This document shows, piece after piece, positions 24,415-32,385 of a DNA stretch of 35,902 nt; positions within the stretch are counted from its first letter, which is position 1, and every line of letters starts with the position of its first letter. The DNA is from MGBC113645 sp036308445. Lineage in GTDB: Bacteria > Bacillota_I > Bacilli_A > Erysipelotrichales > Coprobacillaceae. The stretch covers positions 1 to 35,902 of the forward strand of contig JAXJVS010000171.1 in the NCBI GenBank assembly GCA_036308445.1. The letters run 5' to 3'. The notes beneath the pieces were generated by a model, which was not told the DNA's origin, made no database searches, and saw only the letters and a program-made list of their open reading frames with translations. The translations under genes and the position numbers were made by a program.

Positions 24415-24438
24415 ATGGGGATTCGAATGAATCCCCAT
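24415..24438. terminator. bidirectional terminator between convergent genes
   Basis: ATGGGGATT/AATCCCCAT perfect stem with six-base loop; TTATTTTATTT follows on the plus strand. It overlaps the stop codon of the minus-strand carboxypeptidase gene. Confidence 0.75.
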
Positions 24439-25937
24439 TATTTTATTTGATATAACTCTGTATATTTATCGATTAAATAATCAATATAGACATTAGGATC
24501 AAAAGATTCATGACAGACTTGATTAATAATTTCATCTGCTGTATATAAAGCACCATATTGATGGATATGTTCTTTTAACCATTCTCTAATCACTATAAAA
24601 TTATTATTTTCTAATTCTTTATCAACATTTATATCTTTCTTCATTGCCTTAAAGAATTGAGCACTGAATGCACTACCTAAGGCATAAGTAGGAAAATAGC
24701 CAAAGTTACCACAAGACCAATGAATATCTTGTAAAATACCATTATTTGCATCTTTAGGTCTAACTCCCAGATACTGTTCATATTTATCAGCCCATAATTC
24801 ATCTAAATGATCGTAGTCTACATTGCCATTTATCATTTCTTTTTCTAATTCATAACGAATGAGTACATGTAATGGGTAAGTTAATTCATCTGCTTCTGTT
24901 CTGATAAGTGATGGTTTGGAGATATTTATCATTTTAATAAATTCATCTAATGATATATCTTTTAAATGTTCATTAAATATTTCTTGAACTTTAGGATAAT
25001 TATTAACCCAGTAAGATTTTCTTCTACCAATATAATTCTCTAAGAAACGACTTTGAGATTCATGCATACCACTTGTCATAGCATTACCAACATTTAATCC
25101 TTCTAATGCTTCATCTACTCCTAATGCATATAGAGCGTGTCCATATTCATGAATAATAGAGAAAATTGAACTTGTTAGAGAATGTTCTACATATTTTGTA
25201 GTTATTCTTACATCATGTAAGCTTAATGGTTCTGTAAAAGGATGTTCGCTTGTTCCCATATAACATTCATTTTTGTTATAACCCATGTATTCTTTAAGAA
25301 TCTCCATGACATTGATTTGTTTAGCTTCTTCATAATGTTTATGTAGAATAGAATCATCTATTGTTGTACCTGATTCATTGACTTTCTTTATAAATGGAAC
25401 TAATCTTTCTTTAATAACATCAAAAAAAGCATCATATTTCTCTATACTCATACCAATTTCATATTCATCTAACATAGCATCATATAGATTTTTATTAGGG
25501 TTATAATAGATATATGCTTGCTTAGTGACTTCCACTATTTCTTTTAGAGTTTCTTTAAATAATTGGTAGTTGTTTTCTTGTTTTGCTTTGCGCCATTGAA
25601 CTTCACCTTTTGAATAGGTTTCTCTCATTTTCATAAAGAACTCTTTAGGTAATAGATTAGTTTTATTAACTTCTTTTAGAGTTAATTTGATTTCTTTGTT
25701 CATGACTTCTCCTAAATCTATTTTTGATATTTCGTATAGTTTCTTAATATTATCTTTATTTGTTGAATATTCAAATAATTCACCTGATAATAATGACATC
25801 ATTTTTATTCTATAATCACTACCATCAATAGGTGCAATTGTATAATTATCAAAAGACATAGTTGTAAGTGCTAAAGTATAGGCACTACATTTTTCGTTAT
25901 ATGTTTTATAAAAATTTAATGCTTCTTCTTTGTTCAT
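24438..25937 (-). CDS. M32 family metallocarboxypeptidase
   Basis: A 499-residue thermostable-type carboxypeptidase (Taq carboxypeptidase family). The zinc motif HEYGH lies at 263-267 and the third ligand is the Glu of GMHESQSRFLEN near 293. Other family blocks are GTSEHPFTEPL, VRITTKYVEHSLTSSIFSII, RTEADELTYPLHVLIRYELE and DIHWSCGNFGYFPTYALGS. The enzyme trims C-terminal residues from peptides in the cytoplasm. GAGGTG lies seven bases before the ATG read from 25937; the GTG at 25946 overlaps that site and is rejected. Monocistronic. Confidence 0.93.
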   Translation of the reverse strand: MNKEEALNFYKTYNEKCSAYTLALTTMSFDNYTIAPIDGSDYRIKMMSLLSGELFEYSTNKDNIKKLYEISKIDLGEVMNKEIKLTLKEVNKTNLLPKEFFMKMRETYSKGEVQWRKAKQENNYQLFKETLKEIVEVTKQAYIYYNPNKNLYDAMLDEYEIGMSIEKYDAFFDVIKERLVPFIKKVNESGTTIDDSILHKHYEEAKQINVMEILKEYMGYNKNECYMGTSEHPFTEPLSLHDVRITTKYVEHSLTSSIFSIIHEYGHALYALGVDEALEGLNVGNAMTSGMHESQSRFLENYIGRRKSYWVNNYPKVQEIFNEHLKDISLDEFIKMINISKPSLIRTEADELTYPLHVLIRYELEKEMINGNVDYDHLDELWADKYEQYLGVRPKDANNGILQDIHWSCGNFGYFPTYALGSAFSAQFFKAMKKDINVDKELENNNFIVIREWLKEHIHQYGALYTADEIINQVCHESFDPNVYIDYLIDKYTELYQIK

Positions 25938-26055
25938 TGTTTTCACCTCTTTTTTATTTTAATGAGATTTGTGTTTTGTGTCAAATCATAGGATATGGAG
26001 AGAAGTATTTTACTTTTTGGTTGTAATTATGGTATAGTATACAGGGGTGCTAACA

Positions 26056-26580
26056 ATGAAGAAAAGATTACTTATATTGTTAATAATCAGTTTATTATTT
26101 GGCTGTAAAATAGATACGTCATATAAAGATATAAGTGGTATAGTAGAAGTAACTTATGCAGAAATATCTGCATTAATGGATAGTGATGTTTCTTTTATTC
26201 TTTATATAGGTAGAGATGATTGTGGAGATTGTATTGAGTTTTATCCTATATTAGAAGATTATATTAATACCCATTATGATACTGGCATTTATTATCTGAA
26301 TATTAGAGAGATGAGAGATAACGCAAGAAAAGAAGATGCTAGTGAAGAAGAAAAAGCATTCTTTGATGAAATATATGAGACTTTTGAAATAGAATGGACC
26401 CCTACGATAGAATGGATACAAAATGGTAAAATATATAAGAAATATCAATATTTAGATGAAGATTATATAAAGATAAAAGATAGAGAACAACAAAAATTAA
26501 AAAGAGAAGAGTTTATAGAAGAATTTGAACAATTTATGGATGAATATTATAAGGAGGCAAATAATGAAGAAGTGTCCTAG
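26056..26580 (+). CDS. thioredoxin-like lipoprotein
   Basis: A 174-residue lipoprotein. The signal is MKKRLLILLIISLLFGC with lipobox Cys17. A thioredoxin-like region follows: SFILYIGRDDCGDCIEFYPI with the redox pair Cys56-Gly-Asp-Cys59, then YYLNIREMRD, and the cis-proline segment EIEWTPTIEWIQNGK. It should act as an extracytoplasmic thiol oxidoreductase or bacteriocin-accessory (Bta-like) protein. AGGGGTG precedes ATG 26056. The 3' end overlaps the next gene by 17 bases, so both are translated from one message. Confidence 0.8.
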   Translation: MKKRLLILLIISLLFGCKIDTSYKDISGIVEVTYAEISALMDSDVSFILYIGRDDCGDCIEFYPILEDYINTHYDTGIYYLNIREMRDNARKEDASEEEKAFFDEIYETFEIEWTPTIEWIQNGKIYKKYQYLDEDYIKIKDREQQKLKREEFIEEFEQFMDEYYKEANNEEVS

Positions 26581-27313
26581 ATGTAAAAGAGATGTTGCTG
26601 ATAATCATCAGTATTGTCCTCATTGTGGATATAATTTAAAACAAAAGAATCATATGAAATGGATGAGAATAATTGCATTAATTTCTTTTTTCTTAATTCC
26701 TTTTTTATATTACTTTTTATTAGGTGGTATTGATATCACAGGTACAGGTTTTAATGCTTCAGATAAACTTGTGTTACAGGAAGTTACTGATAGAAGTGCA
26801 ACTACAATAGTATATGATTTTAAATCATTAGAAGATTTTGAAAAGAATGTAGAAAATGTATCTACATATATTCAAGATATAAAGAATTATGAAACAACAC
26901 TAAAAGATGATGATATTAGTCAATCATATTATATAGCTATTTTAGATAATTATGATATTAGTTTTGGTTTAGATTATTCTTATATTACTGATAATAGTCT
27001 TCAGGTAGATATTCATAAAGAATATACGAGAAGTCAATCTGTAGATTATTTAGAATATTCTTTTACACAAAAGAATATTTCTTCTTTAGAAGATATAGTT
27101 ATTGATTATGATTATATTAAAAATTATATTAGTGATACTGCAACAGTTGAAAAGTTATATAATCAGTTAATAGACAGAGTAGATGAATTTAATTTAAAAA
27201 GAGATAGTATTGGTCATTTTGGTTTTGGGCAATATAGTGATAATATGTCTTTAGTTGTTTATCCAGATGGCGATGTTTTTAAGGTGACATTAAAGTATAA
27301 GGTGATGAAATAA
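26564..27313 (+). CDS. zinc-ribbon membrane protein
   Basis: A 249-residue protein with an N-terminal zinc ribbon CPRC-CPHC (Cys4, Cys7, Cys18, Cys21), one membrane helix (about 34-54, IIALISFFLIPFLYYFLLGG) and an extracytoplasmic domain of about 190 residues (TDRSATTIVYDFKSLEDF, VYPDGDVFKVTLKYKV). The outer domain is unrecognised. AAGGAGG six bases upstream decides ATG 26564. The gene overlaps the thioredoxin-like lipoprotein gene, which suggests that the lipoprotein acts on or with the outer domain; the outer domain has no cysteine, so it is not itself a disulfide substrate. Confidence 0.7.
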   Translation: MKKCPRCKRDVADNHQYCPHCGYNLKQKNHMKWMRIIALISFFLIPFLYYFLLGGIDITGTGFNASDKLVLQEVTDRSATTIVYDFKSLEDFEKNVENVSTYIQDIKNYETTLKDDDISQSYYIAILDNYDISFGLDYSYITDNSLQVDIHKEYTRSQSVDYLEYSFTQKNISSLEDIVIDYDYIKNYISDTATVEKLYNQLIDRVDEFNLKRDSIGHFGFGQYSDNMSLVVYPDGDVFKVTLKYKVMK

Positions 27314-27372
27314 AAAGAGATTGTAATGAAATAACGAGCAACTAAAGGATAGTTATTTCTTACAATCTCTTT
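27314..27372 (+). other. long stem-loop 1 downstream of the zinc-ribbon gene
   Basis: Bases 27314-27335 pair with 27352-27372: 13 bp, one bulged base, then 8 bp, with a 16-base loop (GAGCAACTAAAGGATA). No T-run follows because a second hairpin starts at once. It might be part of a processed small RNA or protect the 3' end. Confidence 0.55.
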
Positions 27373-27424
27373 AAGGTAATCTAGAGTTAAAAACAACAGA
27401 TTAATCTAGATTACCTTTTTATTT
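27373..27424 (+). terminator. long stem-loop 2, terminator
   Basis: AAGGTAATCTAGA (27373-27385) pairs perfectly with TCTAGATTACCTT (27405-27417); past one bulged G, TTAA pairs with TTAA to continue the stem. TTTTTATTT follows, so this one should terminate transcription. It abuts stem-loop 1 without spacer. Confidence 0.65.
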
Positions 27425-27487
27425 ACATCAACTGTATTTATTTTGAAAACAGTGTGCGGTTACACCAACCGTAATATCTAGGACTTT

Positions 27488-27682
27488 TTATTCGACATGT
27501 TTAATGGTCTCTCTAAATAACATTATAAGTCCAATTCCTACAAACAATACTTTAGCGCCATAATAAATTAAGTATGCAGCACTTACAAAATTAACATGGT
27601 CTCCAGTAAAAAAGACGATATCAGGCAAATATAAAAGAATAAGAATAAATACGATATAACAGATTATTTTTTTTATACTCAC
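27488..27682 (-). CDS. small two-span membrane protein, 64 residues
   Basis: Starts with GTG at 27682, overlapping the stop of the upstream secreted-protein gene (TAGTG). The product has two hydrophobic segments, KKIICYIVFILILLYLPDIV and AAYLIYYGAKVLFVGIGLIM, with a short outer loop FTGDHVNFV and a basic tail. No family is recognised. Translational coupling to a secreted cysteine-containing protein suggests an accessory, immunity or export-related role, but that is inference. A modest hairpin (ACGGTT/AACCGT) lies about 30 bases past the stop. Confidence 0.65.
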   Translation of the reverse strand: MSIKKIICYIVFILILLYLPDIVFFTGDHVNFVSAAYLIYYGAKVLFVGIGLIMLFRETIKHVE

Positions 27683-28287
27683 TAAAATTTCACCCTTCCG
27701 TCTTTATGACAATAAGCAAAATGATTTGAAGAATATGCCATAGATGCAGTAAATGTCGTTTTTGCTGCTTCTCCTACTTCTACAGATACTCCTAAATTAA
27801 AAGTTGTATTTCCATTATTATAAAAATCGCCATTTAAGTCCCAAAATAAGCAATTGCTTGCTTCTAGATTATAGTAAAGATCTCCACCAAATTGTTTTGA
27901 GGTTCCATTATAATTTCTATCTATATTAGCATACAATATTTCTTCTATTGAATTTGGATATCCTCCATTACCAAAGGAAGAATAAGTATAAAAGTAAGGT
28001 CTACATGTATATGAAGAATTAACAACACATGTACTATAAATTGTCCAATAATCATAAGTAATTCGCATAGATTGAAGAGTATTAATTTTATTTATTAATT
28101 CTATTTTATCATCGCTGTAAATATTAGAATCTTCTTCAATAATTTCAATTAATTCATCAGCTGTATGTTTAATAAAGATATTTCCGTTAATCACAATACT
28201 TTCGGTAGCCTTTGCTTCAACTAAACATACCATTGAAAACACCATTGATAATGATAATAATATTTTTATTAAATTGTTATTTTTCAT
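27682..28287 (-). CDS. secreted protein of unknown function, 201 residues
   Basis: A Sec signal peptide (NLIKILLSLSMVFSMVCLVE, cleavage near AKA at 25-27) precedes a mature part of about 175 residues. A helical acidic region (HTADELIEIIEEDSNIYSDD) is followed by an aromatic, glycine-rich region with four cysteines (87, 95, 146, 193), enough for two disulfides, and the C-terminal stretch VEVGEAAKTTFTASMAYSSN with HFAYCHKDGR. I recognise no family; size and composition would suit a secreted bacteriocin-like or surface-active protein. The ribosome binding site is weak (AAAG), while TGTTATAAT lies upstream. The small membrane-protein gene overlaps its stop. Confidence 0.7.
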   Translation of the reverse strand: MKNNNLIKILLSLSMVFSMVCLVEAKATESIVINGNIFIKHTADELIEIIEEDSNIYSDDKIELINKINTLQSMRITYDYWTIYSTCVVNSSYTCRPYFYTYSSFGNGGYPNSIEEILYANIDRNYNGTSKQFGGDLYYNLEASNCLFWDLNGDFYNNGNTTFNLGVSVEVGEAAKTTFTASMAYSSNHFAYCHKDGRVKF

Positions 28288-28360
28288 TTTCTTTATTCTA
28301 GTAAAATCTAATTATAACAGTTTAATTGCAATAAAATTACAAATACTAGTTTTCCTTTCT

Positions 28361-28399
28361 TCAATATTTTGATTGTATGACCTCGTTTTCATTAACCAT
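28361..28399 (-). CDS. 12-residue leader ORF
   Basis: ATG read from 28399, six bases after a strong AGGTGGAG site, encodes MVNENEVIQSKY and stops at 28361-28363. It lies between a TATAAT (about 28425-28440 on the minus strand) and the secreted-protein gene at 28287, whose own binding site is weak. It may be a regulatory leader peptide. It could equally be the start of a lost gene. Confidence 0.35.
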   Translation of the reverse strand: MVNENEVIQSKY

Positions 28400-28456
28400 T
28401 GGAATCTCCACCTGTCTTTATTTGATTATACATTATAAATTAAATTTTCTCAATTC

Positions 28457-28505
28457 AAATTATATTATATATGTATGTTTAAAATTATATTATATATGTA
28501 TGTTT
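28457..28505. repeat. 25-bp tandem direct repeat, two copies
   Basis: AAATTATATTATATATGTAT followed by GTTT occurs at 28457-28480 and again at 28482-28505, a 25-bp period with full identity over 24 bases. It lies about 50 bases before the broken padR gene. TATATGTAT-like dyads are typical of PadR operators, so this may be the old autoregulatory site. Confidence 0.7.
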
Positions 28506-28552
28506 TATATAATAAATAATATGTAATATGGACAAAAGAAAGGATAATAAAA

Positions 28553-28891
28553 ATGTCAAACAGAAATAACTGTATTAAACTTGAAATGCTTTTTCTTGCT
28601 ATCATTTATAATGGGATAGCTATGGCTATGAAATAATGAAAAAAAATTTCAGAAAGGACTAATAATCTTATCAATATTAAAGAAGGAGTCTTGTATTCTA
28701 TTATTCATAATGTGTTAGAAAAAGGATATATATCGAGATATGAGCGACCTTTTGGTATGAAAATAAGAGCTTATTGTCATATTGAGGAATCTGGAAAGAC
28801 AAGATTATTTGAAATGATAGATGAATATTATAAGTTTACCGAAGTAATCAATAATTTTATATTAAAAGAAGTAGGTAATGATAACAATTAA
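28553..28891 (+). pseudogene. broken PadR family regulator
   Basis: The frame from ATG 28553 reads MSNRNNCIKLEMLFLAIIYN, stops at adjacent TAA and TGA (28634-28639), and resumes KKISERTNNLINIKEGVLYS, IIHNVLEKGYISRYERPFG, which is the PadR winged helix. In the +1 frame the segment around the stops reads DSYGYEIMKK, the conserved PadR GYEI motif. So one base was lost before it and one gained in the following A-run: two small indels restore the frame but leave two stops. A following short frame (MITINRYISILLRNLFF, from 28878) overlaps its end as PadR partner genes do, but ends after 27 codons. Confidence 0.8.
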
Positions 28892-29025
28892 TAGATATAT
28901 ATCAATATTATTGAGAAATCTATTTTTTAAAGATATTACAAAAAACAATATAAATGAATAGGGTAATCACTATATCTTTCATTTGATTTGTAAATTCGTT
29001 GTTTTGTTATTTTATCTAAATATCT

Positions 29026-29054
29026 TTTACTTTCTTTTTGTTTAGGTATATACT
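29026..29054 (+). promoter_or_regulatory. azlCD promoter
   Basis: TTTACT, 17 bases, TATACT, about 25 bases before the azlC start codon. Confidence 0.6.
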
Positions 29055-29079
29055 AATGATTTGTAAAAGGGGAATGTTT

Positions 29080-29799
29080 ATGGAACGAACAAAAAAAGAA
29101 TTATGGAAACAAGGGTTTAAAGATGGTATTCCTATTTGTTTAGGGTATTTTGCAGTTTCTGTTACTTTTGGTTTACAATGCGGAATTGGTGGTTTAAGTA
29201 TATTTGAAGCAACACTTATTTCTTTTACTAATTTGACATCTGCTGGACAGTTTGGTGGATTAGAACTTATTGTAGCACAGGCAAGTTATTTAGAAATGGC
29301 ATTTACACAGTTGATACTGAATTTAAGATATATATTAATGTCTACGTCTTTATCACAGAAGTTGGATAAAACTGCGACAATACCACAAAGAATGATTGTA
29401 TCTCATGGTATTACTGATGAGATATTTGGTGTATCTATGTTAACGAAAGGAAGGTTATCACCTTATTATTCATATGGTGTTATGAGTGCAGCTATTCCTG
29501 GATGGACTTTTGGAACTTTTGTAGGGATTGCGATTGGTAATGTATTACCATTAGATATTTTAAATGCTTTATCAATAGCAATATATGGTATGTTTATTGC
29601 AGTTATTATACCTCCTGCTAAAAAAGATAAGATTATTTTAGGAGTTGTTATTGCATCAATGGTGGTTAGTGGTTTATTTGATGTTTTACCTGTTTTAAAT
29701 AAGATTTCTAGTGGATTTAAGATTATTATTGTAACACTAATTATAGCTAGTGCTGCAGCATATTTCTTTCCCGTAAAGGAGGATAATCATGAGTCATAA
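29080..29799 (+). CDS. azlC: branched-chain amino acid exporter large subunit
   Basis: A 239-residue membrane protein. Family marks: FKDGIPICLGYFAVSVTFGL, then TNLTSAGQFGGLELI and LNLRYILMSTSLSQKL, with SHGITDEIFGV in the middle. AzlC pairs with AzlD to export branched-chain or related amino acids. AAAAGGGGA precedes ATG 29080; an upstream in-frame start lies before that site. The end overlaps azlD by 11 bases. The lost padR upstream may once have controlled it, although that is only positional. Confidence 0.92.
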   Translation: MERTKKELWKQGFKDGIPICLGYFAVSVTFGLQCGIGGLSIFEATLISFTNLTSAGQFGGLELIVAQASYLEMAFTQLILNLRYILMSTSLSQKLDKTATIPQRMIVSHGITDEIFGVSMLTKGRLSPYYSYGVMSAAIPGWTFGTFVGIAIGNVLPLDILNALSIAIYGMFIAVIIPPAKKDKIILGVVIASMVVSGLFDVLPVLNKISSGFKIIIVTLIIASAAAYFFPVKEDNHES

Positions 29800-30094
29800 T
29801 ATATATATTTATATTCTTGTTATGGCAGGAGTCACTTATTTAATAAGAGCTTTACCATTAACTTTAATACATAAAGATATTAATAATCAGTTTTTTAGAT
29901 CATTTTTATACTATATTCCCTATGTTACTTTAGCTGCAATGGTATTCCCTGATATATTATCTTGTACTAGTGATACAATCACTGCAGTAGTCGGTTTTGT
30001 AGTAGCATTAATATTAGCTTACAAGGAACAAAGTTTGACTACTGTTGCGATTGTTTCTTGTATTGCGGTTTATATTACAGGATTGTTTGTTTAG
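29789..30094 (+). CDS. azlD: branched-chain amino acid exporter small subunit
   Basis: A 101-residue protein with three to four membrane helices. The signature is VTYLIRALPLTLIHK near the N terminus and SFLYYIPYVTLAAMVFPDIL in the middle. It starts within azlC (AAAGGAGG before the ATG), which is the usual arrangement, and is followed by a strong terminator. Confidence 0.92.
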   Translation: MSHNIYIYILVMAGVTYLIRALPLTLIHKDINNQFFRSFLYYIPYVTLAAMVFPDILSCTSDTITAVVGFVVALILAYKEQSLTTVAIVSCIAVYITGLFV

Positions 30095-30119
30095 ATTGAG
30101 TTTATCTCAATCTTTTTTT
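30093..30119 (+). terminator. terminator of azlCD
   Basis: AGATTGAG, TTTAT loop, CTCAATCT and seven T; the stem starts in the stop codon. Confidence 0.88.
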
Positions 30120-30145
30120 ATAATGTTAGATAAGGGGAGATATGT

Positions 30146-30889
30146 ATGTTATATAGATTAGAAGATACTCATAAAGTAAGCTATATTACTAAAGATAATA
30201 ATGAGACAATGCTTTTATCTTGTATTCAAAAAGTCATGGGAGAGATATATGTAAATGATTTAGAACATCCTGAGTCTATTGTTTTTATCATTGGGGAGTT
30301 TTGTTTTCTTTTTGGTAAAGTTAATCATGATTTAAAGTTTGATAATGACTTTATGATTGTAGTTTGTGATAATGAGCAATGGGCAAGATTTATTGAAAAT
30401 CATTATACATATAAAAAAGTTACCAGATATGCTTTAAAAAAAGAGAGAGATGTATTTGATAAGAAGAAATTACAAAGGATTATTGATATGTTAGATAAAC
30501 AATATAGGATTAAAAAGATAGATGAGGATTTATATAATGAATGTAAAAAGTATTCATGGAGTAAAGATCTAGTAGCTAGTTATAATGATTATATAATGTT
30601 TAAAAACATTGGTTTAGGGTTTGTAATTATGAAAGATAAGGAAATTATAGCAGGAGCATCTTCGTATTCAACATATAAAGAAGGTATAGAAATAGAGATA
30701 GATACGAAACAGGAGTATAGAAGACAAGGCTTAGCAAGTATTATAGGGGCCAGATTGATATTAGAATGTTTAGATAGAAATTTATATCCTAGCTGGGATG
30801 CTCATACAAAAATTTCGTTATGTCTTGCAGAAAGATTAGGTTATCATTTTGATTATGAATATATTGCTTATGAAATATACAGTAAGTAA
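30146..30889 (+). CDS. GNAT family acetyltransferase
   Basis: A 247-residue protein like the GNAT_acetyltran group (PF12746). The first half has no recognisable catalytic site; the C-terminal half carries the acetyl-CoA motif in EIEIDTKQEYRRQGLASIIG and the end YPSWDAHTKISLCLAERLGY, then HFDYEYIAYEI, typical of this group. The substrate is not known. AGGGGAGATATGT precedes the ATG. The next gene starts 28 bases after the stop without a visible terminator. Confidence 0.8.
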   Translation: MLYRLEDTHKVSYITKDNNETMLLSCIQKVMGEIYVNDLEHPESIVFIIGEFCFLFGKVNHDLKFDNDFMIVVCDNEQWARFIENHYTYKKVTRYALKKERDVFDKKKLQRIIDMLDKQYRIKKIDEDLYNECKKYSWSKDLVASYNDYIMFKNIGLGFVIMKDKEIIAGASSYSTYKEGIEIEIDTKQEYRRQGLASIIGARLILECLDRNLYPSWDAHTKISLCLAERLGYHFDYEYIAYEIYSK

Positions 30890-30917
30890 TGTGTTTTATC
30901 ATATATAGGTTGAGAAA

Positions 30918-32273
30918 ATGGAACAGCTTGAATTATTAAGTCAGATGATTAAGACATTCGAAGAACAATCTATAAAAGTGCAATCTCAATTAAAAGGATT
31001 ATCCTGCGAATTTTCTTCTTTTTATAAAGGTGAAGAATGTTTAGAACATATGGTATATCATTATGCAATTATTCGTTTTTCTTATTATAAGTTAATATAT
31101 CGATTTACTATCCATTCTTCTTTTTCACAAATGAATAATATCTTAGATGTTTTTATTCAGTTTAATGATTTGGAAATACCATTTCATACTTGTATAACTC
31201 ATTATGATATAAAAACATTAGATTGCTTTATTATTCCTTGTATTTCAAATGTAAATACTCTGAAATCGTCAATGCAGTTACTTACTCATAATATTTCTCA
31301 TCATTTAGAAATATTACTTGAAAGAAATGATGGTTCTATAGATAGAGATTATTATAAGCATGTTTGTTTAAATTTACAACTTGATGAATTTGATAAAGAT
31401 GATTATGCATTGTTTTTAAGAATTTTAACGATGCAGGAAGTTGATCAGGCATATATCGAGTTTTTACTTGGTCATAGGGAAAAAGCTATAAAGCTATATA
31501 AAAAGAAAAAAACACTTACAACATATGAATATATGTTAGTAGAAATGTTAGAAAGTCATATACCATATTCTCATCATTTAGATAATCAGATTATAGAACA
31601 TTTATCTTCTTATAAATCAGGGGTTTTAAAGAATGATTTTAAAGAATTAATTGTTTTCTTTATTTCATGGTTGATTCTTACTATTCCTTGGGGATTGTTT
31701 TATGGAATTTTATATTATCTTTTTAATATAATCTTGTGTAAAGACGCTTTATATGTGTTTAAAGATGATCCTTTCTTTATATTTTTACCTAGCTATATTA
31801 CTGCTATTGCTTGTAGTTATTTATTAAGATTTAAAATATATAAATTTGTATATAGAGATAACTATGAAAAATATAAAGAAAAAGATTACATGATGAACAG
31901 TCCTAAAACTAATATATTTATGGATAAATTATTAAAAGCTGGTATTATATTGTCAATGATTAGTATTTTCTTTTTTTCGAATGTTCAGATTCTTTTTTAT
32001 CCTAATGGTTTTGTGGATAAAAGAGGTGTATTTGATATTATAGGAGAATTTCATGATTACGATGAAATTATTTGTATAACCTATTATGAAACACAAAAAA
32101 ATGGATTTGGTGAAATTATTGATGAAGGAACTTATGTTATTGAATTAGCGGATGAGAGTATTGATTTGTATTATTATTTTTTAGATGAAAGAGAATTAGA
32201 AGAAGATTTTATTCCATTATTAATGAATTTGGGAGTAAAAATAGAATATAAACAGTATCTACCATATAGTTAA
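30918..32273 (+). CDS. hypothetical membrane protein, 451 residues
   Basis: Unrecognised. Residues 1-240 are cytoplasmic and helix-rich, with many Tyr, Phe and His (CLEHMVYHYAIIRFSYYKLI). A stretch YIEFLLGHREKAIKLYKKKK near 180-198 resembles a TPR helix pair. Membrane helices are predicted at about 243-273, 286-303 and 339-358, and the last 90 residues (KRGVFDIIGEFHDYDEIICI, ending VKIEYKQYLPYS) form a small soluble domain. The C-terminal pattern around ITYYETQKNGFGEII is like a PH-type beta domain following a membrane anchor. It may share a transcript with the GNAT gene. Confidence 0.6.
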   Translation: MEQLELLSQMIKTFEEQSIKVQSQLKGLSCEFSSFYKGEECLEHMVYHYAIIRFSYYKLIYRFTIHSSFSQMNNILDVFIQFNDLEIPFHTCITHYDIKTLDCFIIPCISNVNTLKSSMQLLTHNISHHLEILLERNDGSIDRDYYKHVCLNLQLDEFDKDDYALFLRILTMQEVDQAYIEFLLGHREKAIKLYKKKKTLTTYEYMLVEMLESHIPYSHHLDNQIIEHLSSYKSGVLKNDFKELIVFFISWLILTIPWGLFYGILYYLFNIILCKDALYVFKDDPFFIFLPSYITAIACSYLLRFKIYKFVYRDNYEKYKEKDYMMNSPKTNIFMDKLLKAGIILSMISIFFFSNVQILFYPNGFVDKRGVFDIIGEFHDYDEIICITYYETQKNGFGEIIDEGTYVIELADESIDLYYYFLDERELEEDFIPLLMNLGVKIEYKQYLPYS

Positions 32274-32290
32274 TCAACTATATATAATAG

Positions 32291-32312
32291 AGAAGGGTTT
32301 TCCTTCTTTTTT
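32291..32312 (+). terminator. terminator after the 451-residue protein gene
   Basis: AGAAGG/CCTTCT stem, five-base loop, then TTTTTTC. Confidence 0.8.
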
Positions 32313-32329
32313 CTTATTATGAAATTTCT

Positions 32330-32358
32330 TTGCTTAATGTTTAAATCTTTTATATACT
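32330..32358 (+). promoter_or_regulatory. promoter of the GH4 gene
   Basis: TTGCTT at 32330-32335, 17 bases, TATACT at 32353-32358. Confidence 0.65.
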
Positions 32359-32385
32359 TATATTAGATGAGGAGGAAATATAGAA

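Noticed and set aside
27421..27487. Strong terminator for the minus-strand secreted-protein unit
   Set aside because: Only a 6-bp stem (ACGGTT/AACCGT) without a good T-run; recorded as modest within the gene entry and not as a feature.
28457..28505. CRISPR-like array
   Set aside because: Only two adjoining AT-rich units, one base apart, with no spacers and no cas genes.
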